A DNA stretch of 64,000 bases from Candidatus Cloacimonadota bacterium (lineage in GTDB: Bacteria; Cloacimonadota; Cloacimonadia; Cloacimonadales; Cloacimonadaceae): contig JAKOXG010000014.1 of the NCBI GenBank assembly GCA_029781115.1, positions 1 to 64,000 on the forward strand. Reading direction: 5' to 3'. Made by a program: the position numbers and the translations under genes. The notes under the pieces were generated by a model that was not told the origin of the DNA, made no database searches, and saw only the letters and a program-made list of their open reading frames with translations. Shown one piece after another: positions 1 to 9,168 of the stretch; the first letter of the stretch is position 1; every line of letters begins with the position of its first letter.

Positions 1-660
1 GCCGCTTCCCAGGAGCCTGCCATCCTTCAAAAACACCAGCTCATCCGCATAGTTGGCAGCCAGATTGAGGTTGTGGGATACCAACAGGATGCCTATCCCC
101 TGTTTTCTATTGATGTTACGCAAGAGCTGCATGATCTCCACCTGGTGGTTGATGTCCAGCTCCGAAAGGCTTTCATCCAGGAAGATGTAGCGCGTCTGCT
201 GCGCCAAGGCCCGGGCGATCAGCACCCGCTGTTTTTCACCGCCGCTCAGCGAGGAATAGAGCCTGTCGCTCATATCCTGTAAATACAATTCATCCAATAG
301 CTTAGCCACTATCTCCTTGTCTTTGTTGCTCCAGGATTGCATGAAGCCAAGGTAAGGATAGCGACCCATCATCACGATGTCAAAGACGCTGTAGTCAAAT
401 TGGAAAAAGCTCTCCTGAGGCACGAAAGCGATGAGCTTGGCCAGCTCCGGACGCGTGTATTTGGTCAATGCTTTGCCAAAGAGCTCGATCTCCCCCTTTT
501 TGGGGCGCAAGAAGCCCAGCAGGGCAAAAAGCAAGGTGGATTTACCCGCACCGTTTGGCCCTGCTAAAACGCTTAAACTGTCAGGCATGAGCTGCAAATC
601 CAAGCCCTTGAGGATGAGCTTGTTCTCATAACCTGCGTGGAGGTCTCTGGTCGTGATCAT
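1..660 (-). CDS. ABC transporter ATP-binding protein, FecE/BtuD type (3' end cut off by window edge)
   Basis: The frame is open from ATG at 658-660 to base 1 with no stop, so only the first 220 residues are present. Translation shows Walker A (GPNGAGKS, about residue 34), a Q-loop (VPQES), the signature LSGGEKQR, Walker B ending in IFLDES and an H-loop (LLVSHN). The segments GRYPYLG and LDINHQVEIM are typical of ATPases serving iron-siderophore, haem or cobalamin importers, so the protein probably energises a FecCD/BtuC-type permease at the inner membrane. No permease or binding protein is visible; they may lie beyond the left edge. Walker B is followed by Ser rather than the usual Pro of DEP, but the catalytic Glu is kept. 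The metal or vitamin substrate cannot be told from this fragment. Confidence 0.85.
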   Translation of the reverse strand, partial: MITTRDLHAGYENKLILKGLDLQLMPDSLSVLAGPNGAGKSTLLFALLGFLRPKKGEIELFGKALTKYTRPELAKLIAFVPQESFFQFDYSVFDIVMMGRYPYLGFMQSWSNKDKEIVAKLLDELYLQDMSDRLYSSLSGGEKQRVLIARALAQQTRYIFLDESLSELDINHQVEIMQLLRNINRKQGIGILLVSHNLNLAANYADELVFLKDGRLLGSG

Positions 661-762
661 GAGATTACACTAAAAAAGACAAGGGGTTTTTGTCAATGAC
701 GATTAGGGTTCTCAAGTAGGAGAACCAAAGGGATGCTGTTGCCCGGCTAAAAGGCGAGCTAT

Positions 763-1839
763 CTACATCAAGCTCATGAAGATATCCGCTATCTGCTCTG
801 CACTCACTTCCAGGGGGTTGTTGAGCATATTGCGGCTGCTCATCACTTCGGGAACTCTTTGGCTGATAAACTCTTCCGTGATCTGGACGTCTGCGTTCAG
901 GTTCAGGTCATCCAGCCAGGAGAAAAAGCTCTCCATGTTGAAGTGGAAAGAGCCGAAAGCTTCATCTAAAAGCTCATGCACCGCGGGTTTATACAGCTTC
1001 ATGATCTGCTTCATCACGATGCCGTTTGCCAAGCCGTGTGGCACGCCAAATTCGCTGGTGAGCGGATAGCCGATGGAGTGTTGCAGGCTGGTGCTGCTCT
1101 GGCTGATGGTCATGCCTCCGTAGATGGACGCCTGCGAGAGAGCAGTCCTGGCTTCGAGGTTGCCTGGGTCTTTCAGAGCCAGAGGCAGGTTTTTGACGAT
1201 CAGGCCTATTCCTTTGTGGATCATGGGGAAGCAGAGAGGCTCACGGTTCGCACTGTAAAGACCTTCCAAAAGGTGACTGAGCGCATCGATGGCGGTGTTT
1301 TGGGTCACTTCCTTGCTTAGACTCAGGGTGTAGCGGGGGTCGATCAAAGCCAGCACAGGGAAAGCCAGGGGATGCCCCCAACCGGCTTTCTTGCCGCTAC
1401 GTTCATCGCTCAAAACGCTGAATTGCGTCACTTCCGAACCGGTGCCCGAGGTGGTGGGGATAGCTACGATGGGATAGGCTTTCTGGAAAAGCTGGGTGGA
1501 ATAGAGCTGGTCTATATCGAGCTGATTTGCTGCGGCGACGGAGATGGCTTTAGCCGCATCCAGTGGGCTGCCACCGCCGATGCCGATCACGAAGTCACAG
1601 CCGCTTTGCTTGAACACTTCTGCACCGCGCATGATGGAGCCGAGCTCCGGATTTTCCTTGATCTCGGCATAAACCTGATAGTCCTCAAATAAAGCCGTCA
1701 CATCCTGCTGCGCACCGGAGGCGATGGCGCTCCTGGCTCCGGTCACGATAAGTGGCTTTTTGCCAAAGCCTCGGAGCTGTTCTGCGGCAGCCTTTACCGC
1801 CTCGATCTTAAACACGATTTTGGTGGGTAGGTAAAACAT
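763..1839 (-). CDS. Iron-containing alcohol dehydrogenase
   Basis: This 358-residue protein has the full length of the group III Fe-dependent alcohol dehydrogenases. It should interconvert a small alcohol and aldehyde using NAD(P). The dinucleotide-binding motif GIGGGSPLDAAKAI lies near residue 87, IPTTSGTGSEVT is typical of the family, and the metal-ligand segments NTAIDALSHLLEG and FGVPHGLANG with their Asp and His residues are intact. It is the last gene of the fusA-murA operon: its ATG directly follows the TAA of the epimerase gene, and AAGGAG sits 6-7 bases upstream. Substrate is not predictable; butanol/propanol or lactaldehyde activities are both known in the family. Its place beside a sugar epimerase gives no clear pathway. 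Confidence 0.9.
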   Translation of the reverse strand: MFYLPTKIVFKIEAVKAAAEQLRGFGKKPLIVTGARSAIASGAQQDVTALFEDYQVYAEIKENPELGSIMRGAEVFKQSGCDFVIGIGGGSPLDAAKAISVAAANQLDIDQLYSTQLFQKAYPIVAIPTTSGTGSEVTQFSVLSDERSGKKAGWGHPLAFPVLALIDPRYTLSLSKEVTQNTAIDALSHLLEGLYSANREPLCFPMIHKGIGLIVKNLPLALKDPGNLEARTALSQASIYGGMTISQSSTSLQHSIGYPLTSEFGVPHGLANGIVMKQIMKLYKPAVHELLDEAFGSFHFNMESFFSWLDDLNLNADVQITEEFISQRVPEVMSSRNMLNNPLEVSAEQIADIFMSLM

Positions 1840-2802
1840 TTATTCTCCTTTGGTAAACCACTGCCAGAAAAGCCGTAGTCCCGACAGAAAGTCAAAAGAA
1901 GGTTTGTAATTCAATAGCTGAGCGGCCTTTGTGACGCTGGCTTGGGTGTGATGCACGTCGCCGGCCTGGTCTGCATAATGCTCAAGCTTTGCCTTGAGGC
2001 CGGTTACCTCTTCCAAGTCTGCAATCAGGTCAGAGAGGGCGATGCTGCGGTCGTTGCCCAGATTGATCACCTCGTAGACGCAGCTGGTTTTAGTGTATTC
2101 CAGCGCACTCAAAACGCCCTGGATAATGTCTTGAATGTAGGTGTAATCCCGGCTGTTGGCCTCATCTCCAAAGACTGGCAGCTCCTTGCCTTCCCGCATC
2201 AGAGCAGCAAACTTGTGGATAGCCAAATCCGGCCGCTGTCTGGGGCCGTAGACGGTGAAGAACCTCAGAGCCGCCACCGAGATCCGGTAGAGATGATGGT
2301 AGGTGTAGCAGAGCAGCTCGCCCGCCTTTTTGGTGGCGGCATAGACGCTGATCGGCTCGTTCACGGGATCGTCCTCGGCAAAAGGCAGCTTGGTGTTGTT
2401 GCCATAGACGCTGGAAGAAGAGGCAAAGACAAAGTGCTTGATGCCGTGTTGCTTACAGAGCTCCAGCAGATTGAGAGTGCCCATCACGTTCACTTGGGTG
2501 TAGAGCTCAGGATCCAGCAGTGAGGGACGCACCCCCGCCATGGCTGCCAGGTGGATGACGGCAGAAATCTGGTAACGCTCGAAGATGTCTTTCATAACCT
2601 CCCTGTCCCGGATGTCCGCCTTCTCCAGGGTAAAGTGCGGATGTTGCAGGCAGGCAGCGATATTCCGCTCTTTGGTGGCAGGTGAGTAGAAGTCACAAAA
2701 GTTGTCCACACAAAGAACGCGCTGCCCCTGCTGCAAGAGGGCTTCGCAGAGGTGCGAGCCGATGAAGCCGGCTCCTCCGGTTACCAGAATCAGATCAGGC
2801 AT
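1840..2802 (-). CDS. NAD-dependent nucleotide-sugar epimerase/dehydratase (extended SDR)
   Basis: An extended short-chain dehydrogenase of 320 residues. The N-terminus carries the Rossmann motif VTGGAGFIGSHL, followed by VIHLAAMAG, the catalytic Ser-rich segment FASSSSVYG and the YAATKKAGE Tyr-x3-Lys pair, then RFFTVYGPRQRPDLAI. The last motif resembles UDP-glucuronate 4-epimerases and UDP-glucose 4-epimerases, so it probably makes an activated sugar for LPS or another surface polysaccharide. I chose the ATG at 2800-2802, eleven codons into the open frame, because it puts GGAGFIG at the usual distance from the N-terminus and overlaps the murA stop by eight bases, a normal coupling arrangement. 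The longer frame would run deeper into murA. Exact sugar specificity is uncertain. Confidence 0.88.
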   Translation of the reverse strand: MPDLILVTGGAGFIGSHLCEALLQQGQRVLCVDNFCDFYSPATKERNIAACLQHPHFTLEKADIRDREVMKDIFERYQISAVIHLAAMAGVRPSLLDPELYTQVNVMGTLNLLELCKQHGIKHFVFASSSSVYGNNTKLPFAEDDPVNEPISVYAATKKAGELLCYTYHHLYRISVAALRFFTVYGPRQRPDLAIHKFAALMREGKELPVFGDEANSRDYTYIQDIIQGVLSALEYTKTSCVYEVINLGNDRSIALSDLIADLEEVTGLKAKLEHYADQAGDVHHTQASVTKAAQLLNYKPSFDFLSGLRLFWQWFTKGE

Positions 2803-4048
2803 TTTCTCTGTAGATTTTGGCACCCAAGCCACCCAGTTTCTCTTCTATCCTGTCATAGCCTCTATCGATGTGATAGATGCGGGAAACGGTGGTCTTTCCT
2901 TTGGCAACCAGTCCCGCCAAAACCAAGGCTGCACTGGCGCGCAGGTCGGTGGCCATAACTTCTGCTCCACCAAGCGCTTCCACGCCATTCACCACAGCCA
3001 CATTGCCTTCCATCCTGATATCTGCCTGCAGGCGGTTGAGTTCCGCCACGTGCATAAAGCGTTCCGGGAAGATGGTATCTTCGATGCGGCTGGTTCCGTC
3101 TGCGAGAGTCATCAGCACGGTGAATTGGGCTTGTAAGTCGGTGGGAAATCCGGGATGTGGCACGGCGACAACGTCTACGGGTTTGATCTTCTTGGGCGGC
3201 ACCACGGTCACGGAACTGCCTTCCACGATCAGCTCACAGCCTGCCTCACGCAGCTTTTCCATCAAAGCCTCCAGGTGAGCAGGCTCACAATTGGTGACGG
3301 TGATGGGTGAAGTGCTCAAAGCACCTGCAATCATGAAGGTTCCCGCTTCGATGCGATCCGGGATCATCTCCATTTTCACGGGGTAGAGACTGTCCACACC
3401 TTCGATGGTCAGTGTCTTGGTGCTTCTTCCGGTGATCTTGGCGCCCATCTTATTGAGCATATCCACAGTGAAATCCACTTCCGGCTCCTTGGCACAGTTG
3501 AACATCCTGGTGGTTCCTTTGGCCAAAACAGCGGCCATGAGCGCATTGATGGTAGCACCCACGCTGGATTTGTCAAAATGGATGTCAGCGCCCTTGAGCT
3601 CGTCCGCCTTGGCATGGATGTAGCCCTGGTCGATGTTTATCGTTGCGCCCAAGGCTTCCATGGCTTTCAGGTGCAGGTCAACCGGTCGGGTGCCGATGGC
3701 GCAGCCACCTGGAAAGGAGACTCTTGCCTCTTTGAGCCTGGCCAAAAGCGGCCCCAGCACATAAACACTGGCTCTCATCTTGCTCACCAGTTCGTAGGGC
3801 GCTTCGTTGAAGCAGAGGTCACTGCTGTCGATGCTCATGCTGTCGACGTCATAATCCACTCTGGCGCCCAACACCCTCAAAAGATGTGCCATGCTCTTGA
3901 GGTCGATAAGGTTAGGCACATTTGTAAGTAGCGATTTCCCGGGGGCAAGCAGCGCCACCGCCATGGCTGGCAGGATGGCATTTTTTGCTCCGCTTACCTT
4001 GATATTGCCGCTCAAGTTACGGCTTTCTTCGATGATAATTCTATCCAT
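2795..4048 (-). CDS. murA: UDP-N-acetylglucosamine 1-carboxyvinyltransferase
   Basis: MurA transfers enolpyruvate from phosphoenolpyruvate to UDP-GlcNAc in the cytoplasm, the first committed step of peptidoglycan synthesis. The 417-residue length is standard. The catalytic Lys lies in SGAKNA (about residue 22) and the PEP-adduct Cys at about residue 116 in GGCAIGTRPVDLHL, so the enzyme should be fosfomycin-sensitive (known for the Cys form; inferred here). The conserved FPTDLQAQ and RAGTF-like (IEAGTFMIAGAL) segments are also present. It lies ten bases after prmC and overlaps the epimerase start, so it is inside the operon led by fusA. Confidence 0.97.
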   Translation of the reverse strand: MDRIIIEESRNLSGNIKVSGAKNAILPAMAVALLAPGKSLLTNVPNLIDLKSMAHLLRVLGARVDYDVDSMSIDSSDLCFNEAPYELVSKMRASVYVLGPLLARLKEARVSFPGGCAIGTRPVDLHLKAMEALGATINIDQGYIHAKADELKGADIHFDKSSVGATINALMAAVLAKGTTRMFNCAKEPEVDFTVDMLNKMGAKITGRSTKTLTIEGVDSLYPVKMEMIPDRIEAGTFMIAGALSTSPITVTNCEPAHLEALMEKLREAGCELIVEGSSVTVVPPKKIKPVDVVAVPHPGFPTDLQAQFTVLMTLADGTSRIEDTIFPERFMHVAELNRLQADIRMEGNVAVVNGVEALGGAEVMATDLRASAALVLAGLVAKGKTTVSRIYHIDRGYDRIEEKLGGLGAKIYRENA

Positions 4049-4058
4049 GTTATCTCCT

Positions 4059-4901
4059 CTACTGGTGATGATTATATTTTAAGACCAGGAAGCGATCCTT
4101 CTGGGCCAAATCTTGGCCCGCAAACTCCACTTCCCATCCCTTTGCCACCGCTTCACGGATGATCTGTTGTTGTTGCTTCTCCCCGTGTTCCAAACACAAG
4201 ATTCCCTCATCTGCGAGGTGAGAGGGAGCCAGCTCCAGTATGCGCCGGATGTGGTCCAAACCCTCTTCTCCAGAGATCAAGGCCGATGCCGGCTCGTTGT
4301 CCTTGACCACTGCCTCCAAATCCTCATACTCTGCCTGACTCACATAGGGCGGATTGCTGACGATGAGGTCGTATCCAAGCCCATTGTCCGGGAAAAGGTC
4401 ACATTGATGGAAGGTGAGCTCCACTTGCAGATCGGAGGCGTTTTCACGGGCTATTTGCAGGGCGGCAGCACTGATATCTGAAGCATGAACTTCAGCGTCG
4501 GGTCGCTGGATTTTGAGCGCCAAAGCGATAGCTCCGCTTCCGGTGCAGCAATCCAGCACCCTGTCATCGTCGTCGCAATAGCGCAAAGCCAGCTCCAAAA
4601 GCTGTTCCGTCTCCGGTCTGGGGATCAGGACATCCGGACTCACCTTCAGCTTTAAGCCCCAAAACCAGGCTCTGCCGAGGATATATTGCACCGGTTCACC
4701 CTGAATCAGCCGTTTAAATAGCTCTTCAAATGCCCTCACCCAGTCACGGCTAAGCTGCTTATCTCTCATCAACAGAGCCAGTTCCGCCATGCCGCAATCC
4801 AGCTTTTCACAAAAGAGCAGCCTCAGGGCAGATTCCGGAATCCCGGCTTCCCAGATGCGCACTCTGCAGCTTCGGTAGTAGTCTTTTAGCGAATAATCCA
4901 T
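4059..4901 (-). CDS. prmC: Peptide chain release factor N5-glutamine methyltransferase
   Basis: PrmC (HemK) methylates the Gln of the GGQ motif in release factors RF1 and RF2 using S-adenosylmethionine. The 280-residue protein has the N-terminal helical domain, the LIPRPETE segment, a SAM-binding glycine motif (DCCTGSGAIALAL, about residue 118) and the diagnostic NPPYVS (about residue 184). The open frame begins with GTG directly before ATG; I use the ATG at 4899-4901, which overlaps the response-regulator stop by one base (TGATG), consistent with translational coupling. Being next to murA and a regulatory pair is not informative about its role. Confidence 0.93.
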   Translation of the reverse strand: MDYSLKDYYRSCRVRIWEAGIPESALRLLFCEKLDCGMAELALLMRDKQLSRDWVRAFEELFKRLIQGEPVQYILGRAWFWGLKLKVSPDVLIPRPETEQLLELALRYCDDDDRVLDCCTGSGAIALALKIQRPDAEVHASDISAAALQIARENASDLQVELTFHQCDLFPDNGLGYDLIVSNPPYVSQAEYEDLEAVVKDNEPASALISGEEGLDHIRRILELAPSHLADEGILCLEHGEKQQQQIIREAVAKGWEVEFAGQDLAQKDRFLVLKYNHHQ

Positions 4902-5818
4902 CACTGCAACTCCTTGACAATGCTCACTTTGCTGCCGTTCTTCTCAAAGCTGAGGCTATCGCAAAAGTGTTTGATCATGTTGATGCCGCGCCCATGGCTG
5001 TCCAAATTCACTTCCTGATTGTTTTCCAAGTGCTCCAGCCAGCCCTCAAAATCAAAGCCCTTGCCCTCGTCCTCCACGCTGATCACGATCTGCTTTTGAT
5101 CCTGATCCACTTCTATGCTGAGTAACACGCGATTGCGGTAGACATCCGGATTTTCGCTCAACTTTTGCAGTGCCAAGGCGCGGATTTGCTCGTTGCCGAG
5201 CTGTCTTTCTTCGGCGGAAAGCTGCAAGACTCCATGGATGATGGCGTTGAAGACCATCTCTTCCATGCAGATGAGCAGCTCGCTTGCAATGCTGCGGGTA
5301 AAGCCCAGATTGATCTCAAAGAAAAAGGAAAAAGCCTTGTCCAGACTGGACTTGATAAAGCGAGCCGGATCGATGTAAAATTCCATGTTGAAGCCATGCA
5401 GGTTCTTGAAAAACAGGCTTTGATTGATCACCCGGTCGCGCTTGTGCCTCACCCTCTCAATTGTAGCCAGCAACTCGTCACATTCTATGGGTTTACAGAT
5501 AAAATCCGCCGCCCCGAAGCGAATGGCTTGAACGTAGTAATTCTGTTCCAGAAAACCCGTCATCAACACCACGTCCATGGCATAATCCAGCCTCTGCTTG
5601 ATCTTGTGTATAAATTCAAACCCGCTCATCCCCGGCATCTCGATATCGCAGATAGCCAGGTCAAAATTGTTATGCTCCACCAGGCGCAGAGCGTCGAAGG
5701 CGTTGTAAGCTGTAACTACATGATGCCCATGATGTTCCAACATCTTTTCCAGGCTTTTGACGATGCTGATGCTATCATCAATCACGAGGATATTGAAGGG
5801 TTTGGAGGGTTCACTCAT
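4901..5818 (-). CDS. Response regulator with C-terminal RsbW-like HATPase domain
   Basis: This 305-residue protein joins an N-terminal receiver domain (about residues 9-125) to a GHKL-type ATPase domain (about 170-300). The receiver has DD at 14-15, the phospho-acceptor Asp58 in AICDIEMPGMSG, LMTG and CKPIE. The ATPase part shows an N-box (CMEEMVFNAIIHG), a G1 box (VEDEGKGFDF) and a G2-like box (DSHGRGINMI), resembling anti-sigma serine kinases RsbW/SpoIIAB. It overlaps the preceding STAS gene by four bases (ATGA), so the two probably form a partner-switching pair: the kinase domain would phosphorylate or bind the STAS protein under control of receiver phosphorylation. The cognate histidine kinase and sigma factor are not in the window. 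The role is inferred; the domain calls are secure. Confidence 0.88.
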   Translation of the reverse strand: MSEPSKPFNILVIDDSISIVKSLEKMLEHHGHHVVTAYNAFDALRLVEHNNFDLAICDIEMPGMSGFEFIHKIKQRLDYAMDVVLMTGFLEQNYYVQAIRFGAADFICKPIECDELLATIERVRHKRDRVINQSLFFKNLHGFNMEFYIDPARFIKSSLDKAFSFFFEINLGFTRSIASELLICMEEMVFNAIIHGVLQLSAEERQLGNEQIRALALQKLSENPDVYRNRVLLSIEVDQDQKQIVISVEDEGKGFDFEGWLEHLENNQEVNLDSHGRGINMIKHFCDSLSFEKNGSKVSIVKELQ

Positions 5819-6156
5819 CCCAAATTGACTGTGAATAGCTGGTTGATCTTGAGCATGGAAAACAGCTCATAGACGGTTGTCGAGCTGCGAACGACCTCGA
5901 TCTCGCCGCCCCTGCCGATAAAATCCTTGTAAAACAATAAAATCTTGCCGATACCGGTGCTGCTGATGCTGCGACAATCAAAGAAATCCAGCTCCAGTAA
6001 TTTGGCGTCAGAATCCAAGACGGCGTCGAGCTTTTCCTGCATGATATGTGCATTATCGCTATTGAGGATACCGTCTACCTTGATGGTAGCGACACCCTCA
6101 TCGATCTTCAAATCGACCGTCATCTTGTTCTGCCTTGAATCACTAACATCGTTCAT
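5815..6156 (-). CDS. STAS-domain anti-sigma factor antagonist
   Basis: A 113-residue single-domain protein of the SpoIIAA/RsbV family. Phosphorylation of a conserved Ser normally switches its binding to an RsbW-type kinase. The usual segment appears as DCRSISSTGIGKILLFYK, with candidate phospho-Ser in SSTGIG near residue 67. It sits 20 bases downstream of fusA and shares an ATGA overlap with the receiver-HATPase gene, strong context for a partner-switching module. Whether the output is a sigma factor, an enzyme or a motility/secretion target cannot be seen here. The first residues (MNDVSDSRQNKMT) are polar and probably disordered. Confidence 0.88.
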   Translation of the reverse strand: MNDVSDSRQNKMTVDLKIDEGVATIKVDGILNSDNAHIMQEKLDAVLDSDAKLLELDFFDCRSISSTGIGKILLFYKDFIGRGGEIEVVRSSTTVYELFSMLKINQLFTVNLG

Positions 6157-6176
6157 TTAGCTCACTCCTCTCATTA

Positions 6177-8288
6177 TTATTCCACATAGCCTCGAATGCG
6201 CCTGAGAATCTCCTTTTGGATGCTGCTGGGCGTTACCTCATAGGAATTAAACTCCAGCGTGTAGACGGCACGACCCTGGCTCAGCGAGCGCACACGGGTA
6301 GCATAGCCAAAGAGCTCGCTCAGAGGCACTTGTGCGATGATTTCCTGCTGATATTCGTTGTGCTGCCTCAAGATTTCTATGCGTCCACGCTTGGCATTGA
6401 TGTCTGCAATGATATCTCCCACAAAGTCTTCCGGACTCAACACCGTGAGCAGCATCACCGGCTCCATGATCAGCGGGTTGGCTTCCCTCAGCGCTGCCCC
6501 CACCGCCAAACTGGTGGCAATCTTAAAGGCTAACTCGTTGGAATCCACGGGGTTGAATCCCCCATCGATCAGCTCCACATGCACGCGCTCCATATGCCCA
6601 CTGATCAGAGGTCCGTCATTGAGCGCATTCAGAGCTGCTTCTCTGATGCCGGCATGAAATTCAGTCGGTATCTTTTCCACCGAAATGCTGTTTGTAAAGC
6701 GGTTTTTCTCGTCTTCCTGCAGGTCCTGATCACCAATGGGACTCACCCTGAAGACCACGTGTGCATAGCTGCCTTTGCCGTTCATCTCGCGCTGGAACAC
6801 CTCTTCCATGGTCACTGTTTTGGAGATGGTCTCCTTGTAAGAAACCTGCGGTGTGCCCACATTTGCCGACACGCCAAATTCCCGCCGCAATCTATCCACG
6901 ATGATGTCCAGATGCAGCTCTCCCATGCCGGAAATCAGCGTCTGGCCGCTATCTTTATCCACATGAGCCTTGAAGGTGGGGTCTTCTTCTTCCAGCCGCG
7001 CCAGGGCATTGCCCAGGTTTTCCTGATCCGCCTTGGTTTTGGGCTCGATGGCTATAGAGATCACGGAATCCGGGAAGTTCATCTTGCTGAGGCTGATCTC
7101 CAGATCGCCGTCTGTGATCGTGTCGCCGGTGCTGAGAAAGCGGGTTCCCACCAAGGCAGCGATGTCGCCGCAATGCAGCTCATCCAAGTCATTCTTGCGG
7201 TTGCTCATCATCTGCAGGACTCTGGCCACACGCTCCTTTTTGCCGTTGGTCTGATTCACGATGCGCGCACCCTTCTTCAACGTGCCTGAATACACCCTGA
7301 TGTAGACCAATTTGCCCACATATTTATCGATCTGAACCTTGAAAGCCATCGCCACAAAAGCTGCCTTGGGATCGGGCAAAATCTCAACTTCCTGCCCATC
7401 CTGAGGCGAATAACCGATGCAGGCACCCACATCCAGCGGTGAAGGCAAAAAGTCCAAAATGGCGTCCATCAGCAACTGCACACCCTTATTCTTCAGCGAA
7501 GAGCCGCAGAGCACGGGGATAAAGCCGTGATGAATGGTAGCGGTGCGAATCGCTTTGCGGATCAATGCTTCCGGGATGGGCTGGCCTTCCAGATACAGCA
7601 TCATCAGCTCGTCATCATATTCCGCCACCGCTTCCAGCAGCACCTCACGTGCCATCTTTGCTTGCGGCAGGAAATCTTCCGGAATCGGCTCCAGATGCGT
7701 CACATCACCCATGGTGAGCGGATCAAAAGTCCAAAGCTTCATGCCAATCAAATCCACCACTCCCACAAAATTGTCCTCCGAACCCAAAGGTATATTCACA
7801 GGATAGGCCTTGGCTGTAAGGCGCTCATGGATCATGTAGATCACGCGCTGATAATCCGCTCCAACTCTATCTATTTTATTGATATAGGCGATGCGGGGAA
7901 CATTGTAGCGAGTCGCCTGATGCCAAACAGTCTCACTCTGAGGCTCCACGCCTCCGACAGCACAAAACACGCCCACCGCTCCGTCTAAAATCCGTAAACT
8001 GCGCTCAACTTCCGCCGTAAAATCCACATGACCGGGAGTGTCTATGATATTGATGCGCTTATCCTTCCACAAACAGGTGACCGTAGATGAAGTGATCGTG
8101 ATCCCACGCTCGCGCTCCTGTTCCATCCAGTCTGTAAAAGTGCTGCCATCATGCACCTCTCCCATCTTGTGCAGAAACCCCGAATAAAAGAGCATCCGCT
8201 CAGTGGTCGTGGTCTTACCGGCATCAATGTGAGCCATGATGCCGATATTGCGTATATTGCTGAGACGACTATCAGTATCGCTATTCAT
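6177..8288 (-). CDS. fusA: Elongation factor G (possibly a second, spdEFG-like paralog)
   Basis: A 703-residue translational GTPase that moves tRNA and mRNA through the ribosome after peptide transfer. G1 is [12 protein letters not shown] (about residue 19), G2 RGITITSS, G3 DTPGHVDF and G4 NKID, followed by domains II-V, including [20 protein letters not shown]. It is not in a str operon: no rpsL, rpsG or tuf lies nearby, and it leads a regulatory/cell-wall operon instead. That position, and NKIDRVGAD rather than the common NKMDRxGA, suggest a paralog of the spdEFG or EF-G2 type, which can specialise in translocation or ribosome recycling. The ATG follows AAAAGGACA. Paralog status is inference; the EF-G family call is certain. 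Confidence 0.93.
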   Translation of the reverse strand: MNSDTDSRLSNIRNIGIMAHIDAGKTTTTERMLFYSGFLHKMGEVHDGSTFTDWMEQERERGITITSSTVTCLWKDKRINIIDTPGHVDFTAEVERSLRILDGAVGVFCAVGGVEPQSETVWHQATRYNVPRIAYINKIDRVGADYQRVIYMIHERLTAKAYPVNIPLGSEDNFVGVVDLIGMKLWTFDPLTMGDVTHLEPIPEDFLPQAKMAREVLLEAVAEYDDELMMLYLEGQPIPEALIRKAIRTATIHHGFIPVLCGSSLKNKGVQLLMDAILDFLPSPLDVGACIGYSPQDGQEVEILPDPKAAFVAMAFKVQIDKYVGKLVYIRVYSGTLKKGARIVNQTNGKKERVARVLQMMSNRKNDLDELHCGDIAALVGTRFLSTGDTITDGDLEISLSKMNFPDSVISIAIEPKTKADQENLGNALARLEEEDPTFKAHVDKDSGQTLISGMGELHLDIIVDRLRREFGVSANVGTPQVSYKETISKTVTMEEVFQREMNGKGSYAHVVFRVSPIGDQDLQEDEKNRFTNSISVEKIPTEFHAGIREAALNALNDGPLISGHMERVHVELIDGGFNPVDSNELAFKIATSLAVGAALREANPLIMEPVMLLTVLSPEDFVGDIIADINAKRGRIEILRQHNEYQQEIIAQVPLSELFGYATRVRSLSQGRAVYTLEFNSYEVTPSSIQKEILRRIRGYVE

Positions 8289-8332
8289 TGTCCTTTTCCA
8301 TCGTTTTTTACCGTATTTACACGGTTAGAACC

Positions 8333-8360
8333 ATTTTATTAAATGCGCTTTTGCTGTCTA
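8333..8360 (-). promoter_or_regulatory. Probable sigma-70-type promoter of the fusA operon
   Basis: On the minus strand TAGACA (8355-8360) is separated by 16 bases from TAAAAT (8333-8338), about 45 bases before the fusA ATG. Spacing and -10 match are good; the -35 has one mismatch to TTGACA. Confidence 0.5.
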
Positions 8361-8543
8361 TAAAAATCTTAACCTATTTGGGAAGGTGATGGAGGAAGGG
8401 GTGTTTTGGAGGGGATAATGGGTTGAGATATAGGGAGAAAATGGTGCAGGGATGAGGCTGAAGGCGCTACTGATCAAACAATGATGCTATACTATTGAAT
8501 TGCAAGACAGGAACTGGTTCACTGAATTATAGAAAAACCTATT

Positions 8544-8876
8544 TTAGCCAAGGAATCCTTCTACTACTTTCTTTAGTTTTGGTATATGAATACTGATTAT
8601 TGACCAGATTTCCCGATAGTCCACACCAAAATAATCATGGGCTATGATATTGCGTAAACCACGTATCTTACGCCACTCCACAATACTCTCGTCATTTATG
8701 GTTTCCTCAGAAAGTCTGCCGACCATCTCCCCAATGTTTATCAAATGCATCAAACAGGCATCTATGGATCTGTTGTCTTGGACAAACTGTTCGTAGCTGT
8801 CGATGTCGGCTGTGTATTCTAAAATCTTATTGATCGAATCCTTGATAGTTAGAAAAGATAGCTCATCTCTATGCAT
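8544..8876 (-). CDS. hepT: HepT-like ribonuclease toxin (DUF86)
   Basis: A 110-residue all-helical protein of the HEPN/DUF86 family, toxin partner of MntA. The active-site pattern R-x4-H-x-Y is present as RNIIAHDY near residue 76. In characterised HepT/MntA systems Arg and His are needed for RNA cleavage, and the Tyr is the residue that the antitoxin AMPylates. The gene overlaps the mntA-like gene by eight bases and lies downstream of it. No other defence genes are adjacent. A 255-base gap separates it from fusA, so it is probably an independent unit. Function is inferred from the family; the motif is seen directly. Confidence 0.85.
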   Translation of the reverse strand: MHRDELSFLTIKDSINKILEYTADIDSYEQFVQDNRSIDACLMHLINIGEMVGRLSEETINDESIVEWRKIRGLRNIIAHDYFGVDYREIWSIISIHIPKLKKVVEGFLG

Positions 8877-9168
8877 ACCGGAACTCCTTAGAAATCTCTT
8901 CTAAGACATAGGGCTTGATAGCTTCGAGATTGGCCAGATCAACCTGTCTGTCAAAAGTATCAGCAAGATAGCGTCTGAGCTGGTATTTTGTCTCAAAGAG
9001 ATCGGGCAGATCCTTATCAAAATCCACCACAAAATCTATGTCGCTATCCTGAGTTTGGGTGCCGCGGGCAAAAGAGCCGAACACGCCAATTCTTTGCACA
9101 CCATACTCCTTGCGCAGGAATTCTTTTTCTTGCTTCAGTGTCTGAAGAATGTCATCTAATCTAAGCAT
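8869..9168 (-). CDS. mntA: MntA-like nucleotidyltransferase antitoxin
   Basis: A 99-residue minimal nucleotidyltransferase. The polymerase-beta-type motif GSFARGTQTQDSDIDFVV (about residues 31-48) supplies the GS and the DxD metal ligands. Members of this family neutralise the HEPN partner by adding AMP to its conserved Tyr. It precedes and overlaps the hepT gene, the common order for these pairs, and the short protein has no room for extra domains. The C-terminus (RQVDLANLEAIKPYVLEEI) matches the family consensus well, suggesting an intact gene. Confidence 0.87.
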   Translation of the reverse strand: MLRLDDILQTLKQEKEFLRKEYGVQRIGVFGSFARGTQTQDSDIDFVVDFDKDLPDLFETKYQLRRYLADTFDRQVDLANLEAIKPYVLEEISKEFRYA

